From NCBI GenBank assembly GCA_036874045.1, contig CM072336.1, forward strand, positions 6,600,501-6,664,500: a DNA stretch of 64,000 nt, read 5' to 3'. This document shows positions 36,401-48,975 of this stretch, piece after piece. Numbering within the stretch: the first letter of the stretch is position 1; every line of letters starts with the position of its first letter. A program made the translations under genes and the position numbers. Origin of the DNA: Cymodocea nodosa. Taxonomy: Eukaryota; Streptophyta; Magnoliopsida; Alismatales; Cymodoceaceae. The notes under the pieces are model-generated. The model made no database searches, was not told where the DNA came from, and saw nothing but the letters and a program-made list of their open reading frames with translations.

Positions 36401-38371
36401 AAAACTGCATCAAGGGAAGATAAGATACCAAATTCTGTCCATGGTATGAGACATCTTGAACAATGAGCCATATCAAAGGAATTTCCTGGGAAAGGAAGGC
36501 ATTGTGTGGAAATTATGCACAAGATGGCTCGAATCCCACGTTCTAAGGCAAACTGAACTTTAGCTTGATGATTATCACGTGGTGCAAGGGAAATTGTTAA
36601 AATTCCACGATCCAACAAGTCACCTCCCCAACACGCAAACTGCAGGTAAATGGTCATATTGAGAATTGAACCTTTATGAAGAGAAACTAAAATCTTCCCA
36701 TTATGAAGCATTTAGTGTTTGCTTTTAATTTGAAACGAAATTCTATCATTCTTTCTCAATCCAGTAACAATTACAATAGAAATATAAAAAAGAACTCCGT
36801 CATCATACAAAATCTGATAAACAGTTAATTGATAACAACATTTTCGAAGAACCAATCTGTAGAAGCTCTATACGAAGGTTGGTGTCCATAACTACTAACA
36901 ATAGACAATAGTTTTGTTGAACACTCACCCCACATCCCTGTATCAATAGCAGTTCGAACAGTTCCATCCTTCATTCCAGGAATTAAGGTTTACATCGAGC
37001 CCACATAAGCACCTACTCCATCAGGAAACATGGTACCACCACCAGGGAAGATGAACTTTTCCCCTTCCTTCTTCAGCGTTAACCTTCTCCTTATTGATCC
37101 AATCATATGGTACATTTCTGAACAATGAGAAGGAAATCAATACAAGCCGGTCAACATAATTTAATTGGAAAATGAAACAGAGGAATTTGATAAAAAATAT
37201 ACAATAAGTATAGCAATAGAAGTAGCAACAGTTCATGTACACAGTGTCTCACGGTACCATTGATCTAAACATACATGATTGAGACTCACGTATGCTTACT
37301 TTTTAAACTAATGTGCATTGTACACCATGCACACACTATTAAGAAAATAATTTCAGCATCACGGAAAACACAATAACCACTGAAGTCTTTTTATGTATAA
37401 GATACACACCATATACTGGAAAACTTAGAGATTATTCAGCTGAATTAAGTTCAGTGTCATCTGAAATAATCCTATATATGCACACAGCATTTTTACAACT
37501 TCCCCCTGCAGTTGTAAAAAACATCGTGTGTTGACAAAAAAATGAAAAAAACATTCAGATAAAAAATATCCCTAACTGAACTTAAAAAACGTAAAAAAAA
37601 ATAATTCAAATGCGGTTGAGGAAAACATGATTTCCTAGTTGGAGCTATGTTGATAAGTCTTTATATGTGTGTGTGCATGCCTTTACTTTTTGTTTTGAGA
37701 GACATATCTAGTGGCCACACATAATTAAAATTTTGTTTCGCCTGTACCAGCATTCTTCTTCGCTCTTTGGCTACCTGGTTGGTGGTTTGTATCCATTTGG
37801 AGGTGGCACCAAGCATTCTTTCCTTTCAGAAATGGGTGGACAATGCCGCTCCATGAAACTGAGTCTATATTTACCATACTTTCTCCACCGCTGTTTTGGA
37901 AAGAATGTATCATTAAAATCCCCATAAGTCAGAAACATGATATTATCCTATAATGGAGAATAATATGGGATATATCAATAGAGTTTGAACATGGGTGTGT
38001 TATGTGTGTTTCTTATGCAGTACTCTGATTCAGTATGTTATCAAGCTGGTAAGGTGTTCAAACAATAATACACCAATGCAACGTATTTAGAAAAAATTAG
38101 AAGGAAAGAAACAAATGAAGTAAAATACCCTAGGATCTGTGCATGGTGTATAATCTTGATAGTCAATACTGCACTCTTGGAAAACAATGGGGTCTATTTG
38201 AAGAGGAGCAACATTAACATCCTTGTTGGATTCAACAACCGGAGGATCCTCCATGCTAAAGAATCTATTCTTCTCTGAGCAATAAAACCCACCATGAAGT
38301 AAGGAGCATCCACATAGTACAATAAATATGAAAGTCATCAGAATGCTACTAGAACTTCTATCAGCATGCAC

Positions 38372-40884
38372 TCCCTAGAAATTTTTACTCTTCACTTTAT
38401 TTGGTGTAGATAAATTTCTGCATGAAATAAGACACAACATTGGGCCAGTAGCAAAGATTAAAAAAGACCTTAGCTTTTGATATATGTTAAAAACAAAACC
38501 CAAATGCATCTGGGGACCCTTAAAGCACACAAAAAAAATTAAAAAGAGAAGAATCTGCGAGAGTGCCACACTTCTACTACATCTCTATGTCAATGATGTA
38601 CTTAAGCATGAAAAGAAGAGATTACTCAACAACCACAAAGTTTTGTGCAACATCGGTAAAGTGCAGCTAGTAGAAATGTTTAGAGTGGTACAACAGGAAT
38701 AAACATAAACAAAATCAAAGTTCCCCAAAACAATACAAGTTAAATAAAAGGTGTTGTAGAAAGCCATATATATCATCCATCCACCATTCAAATGTTCTGG
38801 AAAAGTTTTTATAAAACCATATGAAATAATGATTCATCAAGATAATAGAAGAATGAAATCTGCGGAAATTCATCTCAATTATCCATGGATTTCATTAAGA
38901 ATGCCACTTGGTCCAGAAAATAAAAATAAAAATAAAAATGACCATCATCAATGATCTAAGCATACTACTTGTGAAAGAAACTCGTCCAAGATTAACATGA
39001 GTATAAGCTTGGTCCGATTTACCCACTTGCTAGCATCGGTAGAACACATTGAATTGGTGAGATCAAGCAAAATACATATCTAGTACAGCAAATTGTAGAG
39101 AGTGAATGCCTTAGAACTATAGTACAGAGGAAACGCCACTGGCAGTAGTGCAGGCAATATTTCCTCATCCATAAGTACTAAAGTAGGTTATTGAAAACCA
39201 TCCAGCGCCCCTATTCAACCATTATCAAAAAGTATGAACAAGGAAGAAATATTAGCAAAAAGCAAAAAAAAAATGAACAACTTAATTTCTAATCAAATAC
39301 TACTTAAGCAAAAACATGGAAACTATTTCAGAAACTCGGTAACTCTCGATCAGATCATAATGAACAAAAATTGCAAAGGGTAAGAAGCAAATTCAGGGAG
39401 GACAGAACCATGAACGCAACATGAATTCAGAATTGCTGTAAAACGGAAGAATAAACGGTCCAACCAACTCATACAAAACGAAGATCAACAAAGTAAAAAA
39501 GGCACCTCAACAAAGATAGAAGGTTTCGAACATTAGGTTCAAGAAGCAAACCATGAAGAGATAGAGCTACAGTCGACCATGATTAAAAGCAGAAGTCTCA
39601 CAAAAATTAAGTACCAAGTACAGAGACAAATATCGACCAAAACAACGAAAAACACTAACAAACAACACAATCAACCACAAGCCTAAACAGCCAGAGTTAA
39701 TTTCTTAAGAGTAGAAGAGACCCGCATGACACAGACTACCCAAGTCAAAACCAAACAATAAACTTCATAAAAACCGCATGCATACCCGTCGAAAAACAAA
39801 CAATACCCATTTGGAAAAATCCTGTAGAAAAATAAGACGCCAGCACAGATTCCAAGTAAATCGTGGGAATGGATGAATAAATAGGTGTTTAGCCAACGAC
39901 AGAGTAAGCAACAGCAAGCAAGCGGAAGCAATGCCAATGGAACCAATCCCGTAAAAGAAGGGAAATACATGTACAAGCACATGTACCTACACCTACGCCT
40001 GCAGGTCTCAGCTCTGTTTGTGGGCTTCCCTCTCTTTCCATTACCGGCGATAAGTGTCTATCATAGAATGAGAATGGAGATGAGATCGCTGCTCCGTTCT
40101 CTCCTCTCCTCTGATTTGATTTGTCAATGACCAACGACTCCAATAGCCATTTGGGCATCTTCCCATCACTTCCCTCCATCCTCTGCTTCGCTTTTTTTGG
40201 CGGTGCTCGTCTCTTCCTCCCTCTTGATTTTCATATTTTACAATGCCGAAAATAAGAGGGAGGGCGTCGACGGTGAAACGCCGACTGGTATTAACGCGGG
40301 ACGAACACTTTGGAAGGCATTCTCATTTCGGTCTAACCTGCGCGCTCCTTTTTTTTTCTTCTTCTTCTTTCAGATATGCGCCCTCCGCACATGGCGGCTT
40401 ATAGTTAGGTTTTTGTTGGAACGTGGATTTATAAAAGTATTTTAAAATATTCATATAATAAATAATTTTTTTATTTTGGCATAATTATTGATTAATTGAA
40501 TATATGATTTAACATAACGATTATTTAATTATGCGCATTTAGCATTTAAATTGAATCCATCTGGAATGGATTGGTGGGATCGATAAGTTTAACACACGCA
40601 CATCACCGCTACGAAAACTTCATTTTTTGAAGCTTGTGAAAGCTCGATCGAAATTTCATTTATTCCATGAAAATGTGGTTTATGTCATAATGTTCAAAGA
40701 AATAAGTTCTTAAACACTATTCGAAAAAAGAAGAAGAAAACTATCCTATTCGAAATAAGTTGTTAAACAAAATAAGGTGTCAGAATTAATTCAATTTTCA
40801 AATCTTAAATAAATCATTATCAAATAAATGATTTGTTTGTATTCATTTATTGAATGAACCAATTTTTTGATAAACAAACCCTAA
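38372..40884. other. upstream region of the methyltransferase pseudogene
   Basis: No coding gene. The GC-richer patch at 39880-40330 on the minus strand may be the former promoter and leader of the methyltransferase. Open frames of up to 99 codons here show no known domain. Confidence 0.4.

Positions 40885-40917
<33 letters not shown>
40885..40917. repeat. 33-base homopolymer G run
   Basis: An uninterrupted G run at the very end of the element above; the opposite end has only three Gs in a mixed context. It may be slippage growth of the terminal Gs, or a sequencing or assembly artefact. Confidence 0.8.
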
Positions 40918-40920
<3 letters not shown>

Positions 40921-41540
40921 GTGCTTGACGGAATTCAGCTGACGGAAATGAAAATTATTGAATTCTGTTGGAATGCTGTTAGTGTGCATTACAATTGACG
41001 GAAAGGAAAGTTAGATTTTACCGTTGTATAAAATCCAAAAATTTCTTTTACCATCAGAAAATTTCCGATTGCCCCCATTCAGAAAATTTTTCTCCCTCTC
41101 TCGTGACTGATGGAATTCGTAAGACTGATAATGAAGATTTACTTGAGGACCTGCTAGATGAATTGGAAGAGTTAAATATTATTTATGACATACAACCAAT
41201 GAGAGATATACATATAGAAAGCAATGCCTAGGTTTGAATGACTCAAGAACAAAGAAAAGAAATGACAGATAAGATGTGATAAGATATGATGATGGTAATG
41301 TGGGATGGAAAAACTAGATGATATTATTTCGTATTGTAATATTTTAATTAAGATGTATTTGTATTTTTCGAATATTAGTTGTAATAAACTTTTGTTAGAA
41401 TTTCCATCAGAATTTTCCGTCCTGCACTAACCTCTCTTAGAATTTTCTTTTTCCTTTCCGTTACAAATTTTCCATTTCATTTTTGTCAAAATTTTTCTTT
41501 TACTTTCCGTTAAAATTTTACATGATGCACTAACACGCCC
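40885..41540 (+). mobile_element. defective PIF/Harbinger-like element with G-run end
   Basis: The element starts with a G run and TTAGTGC (40918-40924) and ends GCACTAACACGCCC (41527-41540). Target triplets TAA flank it on both sides (40882-40884 and 41541-41543), as in PIF/Harbinger. Inside, on the plus strand (41110-41290), 'LLEDLLDELEELNIIYDI' followed by a frame with MTDKM resembles the C-terminal tail of a Harbinger transposase. This suggests a deletion derivative of an autonomous element. Length is 656 bases. Confidence 0.7.
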
Positions 41541-41929
41541 TAACAATTAATTTTTAAACCAACCAAACTTGAACTTCAGGTTAAAATTCATACAAATTTA
41601 AGACAAATCAACCCTGAGTTAATAAAAGGTCATTCGATTTAATTTATATATATACAATCGAGTATAAATAAATCTCTTGTCAATATTTTTTTAATGGAAA
41701 AAAAATATCGTTTAAGGGAAGTTTGTGTAAGATAGAAAATGAAGGAAAAAAAAAATGATGAAAAGTGAGAAGAAAAAAAATTTATATTTATTGATGGATA
41801 AGGAAAAGTTTAAAAAAAATTATTACTTTCCATCGTATAAAATGTCCGCACTTTTCGTCGAAACCTTCGCCCGTCTCCGACTTTCCGTCCCCGCAGGTTT
41901 CGAAAGCCACGGAAAGTGTCGAACGTCCG

Positions 41930-42200
41930 CCACTCGCACACCCGTCCGCAGGTCGCGCAGCCGTCCGTCGCTCGCACAATCCGCGTCGCTCATACAGTCC
42001 GTCTGCTGCTCGCACAATCCACGCCGCTCGCACGGTCCGTCTGCCACTCGCACGGTCGTCCGTCGCTCGACTAGTCTGTCCACCGCTCACACTGCCGTTC
42101 GCCGCTTGCACAAGTCTGTCACCTCGGATTCAAATCTTCCCAACTCGTCTCCGTCGAGGAACGTCCGCCGCGCCGCTCGCATAGTCCGTCTCCTCCGTCA
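41930..42200. repeat. GC-rich minisatellite, about 20-base unit
   Basis: Nine or ten imperfect units of CCGTCYGYCGCTCGCACAGT lie mostly at 41944-42115, with one more near 42162-42190. It is an abrupt GC island in AT-rich DNA. The Ser/Arg-rich open frame of 152 codons over it arises from the repeat. Position just inside the left end of a Harbinger element suggests a subterminal transposase-binding array, but that is inference. Confidence 0.75.
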
Positions 42201-43398
42201 CTTTTTGTTGTAAAATTATTCCAACTTTCTTCGTTACTTGTGACATTTTTCTTATGTCCTTGAAGTTTATCTAATGGATTGGATCAATGGATCTATATGC
42301 AATAACCTTGTTTTCCTTTTTGCTTCTTGCCTGTTTTCTTTCTAGTTTTGATTTTAACCTATCTCAATAAAGTATATGATTAGTTCGAAGAACGTCTGTT
42401 TTCTTCATAGAGATTCAAAAGCTAATGTCATGTTACAAGAAATTATATAGATTATGCAATGAGAAATTTATTTCACAATATTGCAAAATTCTTGTAGCAG
42501 CAGTTTTTAGGAGTGTTCATCTTTGAAAATTGCAAGTTCTTACAGCAGCAGTTTTTTTTTCAATATTTATTTCACAAAGTTTTCATTTGAATTCTTTCTC
42601 AAGTTGGTTTTGAAAAATTGGTATGGCTGCTTGATTCCTTGAAAAAATTATGCACCTTAAATATATAACTCATTCTCTTCATTTTTTTTGTTTGTAAATC
42701 TTTTGTTTGCCGGTTAACTTTGTGATTTTAGGATATGATGAAGATCATTGTTGAAAGTCAAATACTACATACGTGAAAGCATATTTTCCATTCTCCCATC
42801 AATCTCACCTTAGAACCAACCATACATGATTTTTATTTAAGATCAATTGGTTAATTCAATACTGTTGGTGAGACGTGTACGCTTGCTTAAATGATTTTAT
42901 TTTGTTAGCATATTGTCATATTGTCAGTAAATGTGTATAAGTTGATGAATTTTTTTTTGAGCTGTATACAAGTTGAATGATGATTTATCCACATAATTAT
43001 GGATTTTAAAATTAGAATTTACATGAGGCATTTGATGACTCGGAGTTCAGAAGATTATCACAATCATTTCAAATTGAGTTGATAAGTGATGTTCCTATTG
43101 GTTTAAAAAACGAAGATTTGAACAAAAGAGATTTGAAAATCCTAATAACTTCCAAAATTTGTTTGATAACTAGTAAAAAATGGTGATATAGATTATTTGT
43201 GTCGTATTATTTGTGTATACTTTGATAGTAGTGATATATGGATTCATGTTATATATAATGTTTTGTTATCTTGTTGTTTCTCCTAGGATTTTATTGTATA
43301 ATGTTTTCATAGATTTATGATATATATGTTATTTTGAAATATGATTTCTGTTATCTTTTTGTTTCTTGTATGATGATAGGACAAATTCTTAGTGTATC

Positions 43399-44380
43399 AT
43401 GTCTACCACAAATACTAGAAAGGGTGAAAGATGAAGTTACGCAAGTTGGAGTGCTACAGGTGATGAACTTGAACTTATTTTGAATATTTTATGTGAAAAA
43501 TTGATGAAGGAAATGATAGATCTATTGATGGGAAGATAAGAGCTGATATTTAGGATAAAGTTATTCAAAAATACAACGAGAATCTAGAATGTAGCATTAC
43601 AAGGAAAAATGTAGACAATTGCATAAAGACATGATGATCAATATATAAAAATTACAAAAAGATTTTGAGTCAAAGTGGATAGGGGTTGGAACTACATAAA
43701 CAAGTATATTGATATACTTAAGGAAATATAAAATGAATTTGTTGAAGTAAGAAACTATACTCATTTCTATTTGTTGTCTCTCATTTGATTCTTGACAAGT
43801 TCATCTTTTCAATTGCAAAAACATTTTAATTGTAGGCAATGTAAAGAGAGACCTTGCCCTATCTATGAGCAACTTCAAACAATTTTTTAACATAGCATGT
43901 CATCAGGTTCTCGAGCAAAGCATCTTGAAGAATGTGCACAACATGAAGAATAAGATACATATGTCACTTTAAATAATGAAGACAATGATACATGCACTCT
44001 AGTAGTTGATGAAGTTCCAATTGAAGACATTTCTCAAAACAAATTCTCCTTTAAAAAATACATCTATAGTAGATGTGTCTAAGAAGGGCAAGCAAGCTCG
44101 ACCACATGCAAAGACACAAGAGATAATATTTAATACAATTCAAAATATGGCAGATGCATTTAAAGATTATTTTGAAAAAGATGATTATAGTGACACACAT
44201 ATGTTAGAAATAATGGATGAATTATATGAAGTTAAAAAAGAAAGGTCAGAAATCATGTCTTGATTATATAAAGTAGAGTAAGAAAGATTTCATATGTAGC
44301 ATAAATTAGAAAGGAAAATTGAAGATGCGATGAACATATTATTTTCATTATCTAAGATTACTAATAATGTGTAATTCAAA
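43399..44380 (+). pseudogene. Harbinger ORF1, Myb/SANT-like DNA-binding protein, decayed
   Basis: Starting near ATG 43399, the frame gives a short N-terminus, a stop, then 'SWSATGDELELILNILCEKL', the usual opening of plant Myb/SANT-like (Myb_DNA-bind_3) proteins. After broken stretches, an open frame of 85 codons at 44006-44263 has a charged C-terminal region ('MLEIMDELYEVKKERSEIM') like the tail of Harbinger-linked Myb proteins. ORF1 proteins of this class help the transposase enter the nucleus and bind the ends. Several stops and frame changes make it non-functional. Confidence 0.55.
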
Positions 44381-44819
44381 GCAACCAAGTTATTACAAAG
44401 TGCAAAAATGCAAGAATAGTTTTTGGTCATATTAGATGACAAGAAAGTGGCATGGTTGAAGTTTTACTTAAGTTGACGTAAAGAACTTGTTAATAGATTA
44501 TGTATGTTTTGTGATAAACTCTTATGTTGTTATAAACTTCATATGTTGTTGGTTGTTATGATAAACTCTTATGTTGTTAGTTATTATAATAAACTTTTAT
44601 GTTGATGTTTGATATGATAAACTTTTATGTTGTTGGTTGATATGATAAACTCTTATGTTGTTGATGTAATGTGATAATGTTATTTTTATAGGTTATGATA
44701 AACTCTTACTAATCAAGTAAATCTTGTGATGATGTTTTTATAGGTGATATTCTTTGTAAATGAATTCAAAGGAAAACAACTAACACTAGTTGAGGCTGCT
44801 ATTAGAAGAAGAAGAGGAA

Positions 44820-46030
44820 AAAATGAAAGATAATGATGTGTGTGTGGAGTTTTTTCAGCACACTTACATGTCAATTTAGTGTTAGTTCAAAGATTACTGA
44901 TCACATTTACAACAAAGAAGGGTAAGATTATGTTAGAAGATTATTAGATCTAAATTTACCAAATCGATCATATAATTGTAGAAAAATATATTGTATAAGT
45001 TAGTATGTATTCTTACAATTTTGTGACCTATTGAGAAAGGAGGGTATAATATGTGATGGTAATAAGAGAAGTTGTCATTATTTTTGATAATTATTGGACA
45101 AAATCAAAGATATATAGTAACACAAGAAAAATTTCATTGTTCAAGTTATACTATCAATCATGTATTCAATGAAATGTTGAATGGTATATTTTGTTTAAGT
45201 TGAATACTTTTAGCTAAATATTTTTCATTAACATGTGCACAAATCTATAATGATGCAAATGTCTTTTCATACTTCAAGGTAAACTACCATTGTTATCTTC
45301 TTGTTTTTTAGATATCAAATGTTATTTTATATAACGTTTCTCTTGTATTTGTTAACATGATTGAATTAGTGCAATAGATGGTACACATATAAAAGCAACA
45401 ATTTATGAAGAAGAAATAACAAAATTTAGGAATAGAAAGGGTAAATTGTCGTAAAATGTATTAGTGGTGTGTAATTTTGATATAGAATTTGTTTATATTC
45501 TTGCTAAATGGGAAGAATCTGTTATTGATATTAGAGTACTTCAATATACAATATCCTAACCTAATGGACTTCAAGTTTAACATGGTAAGTATTTTTGAAA
45601 AAATTTAAGTATAATTTAAATTATATTTAAACTAAATTATTTTAATATAAGTAAATTCTACTTAGTAGATGTTGATTTTCCAAATCAGTTAGAATTTATT
45701 TGCCTATTTAAAAGTGTTAGATATTATTTATTTGATTATGATATATCTCAACTTCTAACAAATGTCTTAGAAAATTTTAATTATAGACATTCACAATTAA
45801 GGATTGTGCTCAAGTGTACATTTGGTATTATGAAATATCATTTTACAATTTTACATGGTTCTATGTTATTTCCACATGAAACTTAGATAAATATTGTGCA
45901 TACATATTTTCTACTTCGTAATTTTATTCATAAAGTAAATATAAAAGATTTACTTAAATATCTTTAAGATGAGTTGAAAGAATTTGAAGAATTTGGTTAT
46001 GAGCAAACTTATGAAAATACAAACAAAGAA
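44820..46030 (+). pseudogene. PIF/Harbinger DDE transposase, decayed
   Basis: Across frames the plus strand shows the order of a Harbinger transposase: a helix-turn-helix-like part ('YTINHVFNEMLNGIFCLS' near 45150-45200), the first catalytic Asp in 'SAIDGTHIKATI' near 45370-45400, 'FRNRKGKLS' and 'NVLVVCNFDIEFVYILAKWE' with the second Asp in 'VIDIRVL' (about 45425-45545). Then come 'LVDVDFPNQLEFICLFKSVRY' (about 45665-45730) and 'FNYRHSQLRIVLKCTFGIMK' (about 45775-45835). Many stops and at least two frame changes are present. It cannot encode an active enzyme. Confidence 0.75.
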
Positions 46031-46668
46031 GTTGACAGAAACATCTAAATTAAGTCAAGAATAGAAGAAACAAATAGTTAATAACATATACAATAAAACG
46101 ATGTTATCTAAGTAGAAAGAATGTAATATATGATATATTATCATAAAGATGTAAACATTATAACTTATAAATTTTTAAATTTATTTGTTTATATATTTTG
46201 GACGTAAGTACTAGTGATCTGTGTTGTATTATTACTTTTCATGGTAGGGTTCATTATGCTAAATGTTTACGATAGTATTGTTGCCAATGTTTAAAATTGC
46301 AATTCATGAAATCGTTCTGTCCGCCTTCATCTTCGGAAGAACCAAATTTCAAATTCGGTTCGACAGGTTTTTATATATATATAATAAAAAACGAGAGTAA
46401 TGATAATAATAATAATAATTTAAAAATATTTAATAAAAAATAGAAAAAATATATATATAAAAAATAAATCTTTACTTTGAAGTAATTGAGAAGAAAGTTT
46501 GGTCTAATCAAAATTTTTTTGTTACATTTTATTATTTTTTGTCATCTGTTAGAATTATGCATAAATATATTTATTTTCTATTGATTTTTTGTAACTTTTC
46601 TTTTTTTTAATTTCTATAACTTTTCAATACTTTCTTTTTGTTATTTTTAAAATATACAAACAAATAAC

Positions 46669-48975
46669 TTAAATTCAAAACTACCTATCACTACCACTAA
46701 ATTTAAATCTTAATAAAAAATAATCTCAGACAACTCAGTTGCGTCGCTATTTATAAAATAATAAAAAAACCAAAGTTAATCGCTCTAATAATCCCCACGT
46801 CATTTTCCACGTTCGCTTTTGCAGTCGCCGGCGAATCGCCCTCGCAGAGTGTGCGTAGGGCACGACACGATGGCAGTGTTTTTTTTTTTTAAAAAAAAAT
46901 GCTTGGTTGGATTTTAAAATTCGTAAAACTTTTGATTAGAATTGATATCGAAATTATTATTATTATTTTTAATCAAGTAAATAATTGTTTTTGATTGACA
47001 GCGACGAGGGAAAATCGTGCCTTGTTAAATTGGTACTCTTTGTCAGTGGACGGAGTTCAAGAGATAAGTTTTATAATTGGAAATCTGTTGTTTTCTTAAA
47101 ATCAAAATCATTGTTTGGCATAAGATTTTCGCTGAAGTTAAAACTTATTGAAAAGGGTTGGTTTACGTTCCTTTCGGCTTGGAATAGAAAATTCAAAACA
47201 TCTCCTCGTTGATTACCATATTTGCTTTAAATTCTAGATTTTTTAGGTTAACAGCAACGGAAGAAAAAAAAATTCATGCAAAAGTAGTGGCACGCATGTC
47301 GTCGTGTGTCCATGACGTTCATTTTCCCTTATATTAAAAAAATGGAACGATGGATAGAATAAGGAGGGGGGGGGGGGGGGATCCGGAGATGAACTCGTTT
47401 TAATAATATAAAGAATTAGAACACGTTGCGATAATTCATGGTGTGGCGAGAATGTGGTGGCACTCTCCGATAATTTAAATTATCATGACTTTAAAATTTA
47501 AATTCTAATAAAAAATATAAATATTGCTGTTTGAGAGAGGGGCCCACGTCGCTAGACGTATAGAAGATGATGAGATTGTAATGGAATTTGGGAAATCATT
47601 ATTCCCGCTTTTTAATTTTTATGATAGTTGACAGTTTCATATGAGATGGATGACGATTTTTCGATCGACGGATGGTTTGGTACGACGCATAACAATCCTC
47701 CACACATTCCATTTGGAATCCAATGACCCACTCTGAATGGCTTCACACCCCCGTTCAATAGCTGAAGTGAGTCCCTTTTCATGTCACCCCTTGAACAGAA
47801 GTGGTCTGAGATCACTTGACATGAGCTTAGGAGAACTCTTTCCGAAAGTTAGCTTGTTGAGGGGAGAATCTAACTCCACATCAACTTACACAAGTTTTTT
47901 AATGCAACAGATGTAGGACTACTTAACTCCTGATAACATCATTTAGTGTGACACATGACAATGTTGCCGATATCTAATTATAATCCTAGTACATCGACTT
48001 CCGTTGGGCCATGCATGTCATGCCCGTAAATAAAAAGTTCAAACAAATAAAAGGGCATTGTTTCCAAATTACAAATTCGAATACTTTCTCTAACCATTAT
48101 TTGATACACCTCATCTCCTTCTCCATCCTATATTTGCTTGTGATTATTATTATGTTCAAATAGTTGATCCATAACCAGATCTCAGCTTAATCCAGACCAG
48201 AGTAGGAATAGAAGTTCTTCGTCTACAAGAACTCAAGCAACAATCGAGGTTAAGGAAAAAAGGCAAAGAATCGTCTGTTCAAACTGACCAACAACCCTTT
48301 CTTTCCAGGGCGTTCCCTTCAACACTTTTCAAGTTAACATTATCAAAAAAATAAAATTTCCAGGATATGTAAACCAATGCCATACTTCACACTAAAAGTT
48401 GTAATTGAAGTTATTGAATTCGGTGACGGGTTAGGCTGCTTCTCCTTGACCACAAAAACAGCCATTCATTTTTTCTTCTGGTATCGCATCAATATGAAAT
48501 GAATTATTTGAAGCATCTGCAACAGACAAAAAAAAGAAGCTTTTTTCTCTTTTTCTAAAGAGAGTTTAGCTAGGATTTAGGATTAAACTTGCCCACTTAA
48601 AAGAGTGATACCCTAAGACTAGTGTAGCATACTAAATATCAAAGCGAGCTTGGTACTCTCCCTAATTCTGTTGGGAGGTTATAGTGAATTCAGGGGCACC
48701 ATGGTCTCAAGAAAATTAAATAATTATAGCAGAAAAGAACGACATTTATAGTGAATTCAGGGCAGAGGCCAACAAGAGTTTAGATATTTACCAGGGTTGA
48801 CAAACACTGATCATGTTCTTAAGTTACAAACTTGCATATGTAAGATGTAAGTTTCTGCATTATAAATATCCAACAGCAACATCAACCAACGTCCAGGAAC
48901 AAGCAACACTCTAACATTTAGAAACTCCAGCGAAACATTATTTTTTAACACATTCCGGATCATATGCCCAAGCAT
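46669..48975. other. intergenic region downstream of the polyamine transporter
   Basis: No gene visible. A poly-G run lies near 47366-47380. The stretch at 47640-47960 ('gcttgttgaggggagaatct', 'atgtaggactacttaactcc') resembles the ends of plant LTR retrotransposons, but no second LTR or target duplication was found. The last few hundred bases are probably the 3' UTR of the transporter. Confidence 0.4.

Larger units (their letters stand above)
28249..38371 (-). pseudogene. probable methyltransferase PMT (DUF248/Methyltransf_29), decayed
   Basis: Six exons of a plant Golgi-type PMT methyltransferase are recognisable on the minus strand: 38371-38129 (signal anchor, then CSIDYQDYTPCTDPR), 37890-37742 (YRLSFMERHCPPISERKEC), 37117-36929 (NVPYDWIN, PGGGTMFP), 36639-36429 (WGGDLLDRGILTISLAPRD), 34745-34063 (NYENRWHGWNTT, PERVSSVPGG, VINVVSSYG) and 28466-28249 (CEMKYVLLEMDRILRPNG). 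Splice borders and phases mostly agree, with a GC donor after exon 2. Lesions: TAG at 37771-37773; TAA at 36990-36992; a frame change at about 37070 and an extra base near 36936; a C run grown from an expected six to eight at 34674-34681; frame changes near 34230 and 34170; another near 28380. The short exon expected before CEMKYVLL was not found. The intact family protein methylates pectin or other wall polymers. Clearly broken. Confidence 0.88.
41715..46668 (+). mobile_element. degenerate autonomous-type PIF/Harbinger element
   Basis: The left end AGGGAAGTTTGTGTAAG (41715) follows TTA (41712-41714). A candidate right end 'atacaaacaaataac' (to 46668) is followed by TTA (46669-46671). The TIR match is weak at the right, so that border is tentative. 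Inside, in order on the plus strand, are a GC-rich minisatellite, a decayed Myb/SANT-like ORF and a decayed DDE transposase, the two-gene plan known for PIF/Harbinger elements. Size (about 5 kb) and gene order fit. Its left end resembles the ends of the Tourist-like MITEs at 32563 and 55818, so it may be related to their source. Confidence 0.5.

Noticed and set aside
39683-40179. Minus-strand open frames of 96-99 codons
   Set aside because: No recognisable domain; probably the leader and promoter zone of the methyltransferase pseudogene.
41930-42200. Possible CRISPR-like spaced repeat
   Set aside because: Units are contiguous and diverged with no unique spacers, and the window is plant nuclear DNA.
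41755-42213. 152-codon Ser/Arg-rich frame
   Set aside because: It follows the GC-rich minisatellite, which is also open in antisense frames; no coding signature.
47612-47960. Possible solo LTR
   Set aside because: Only a family resemblance in short phrases; no TG...CA borders or target duplication could be fixed, so it was kept as a comment in the intergenic entry.
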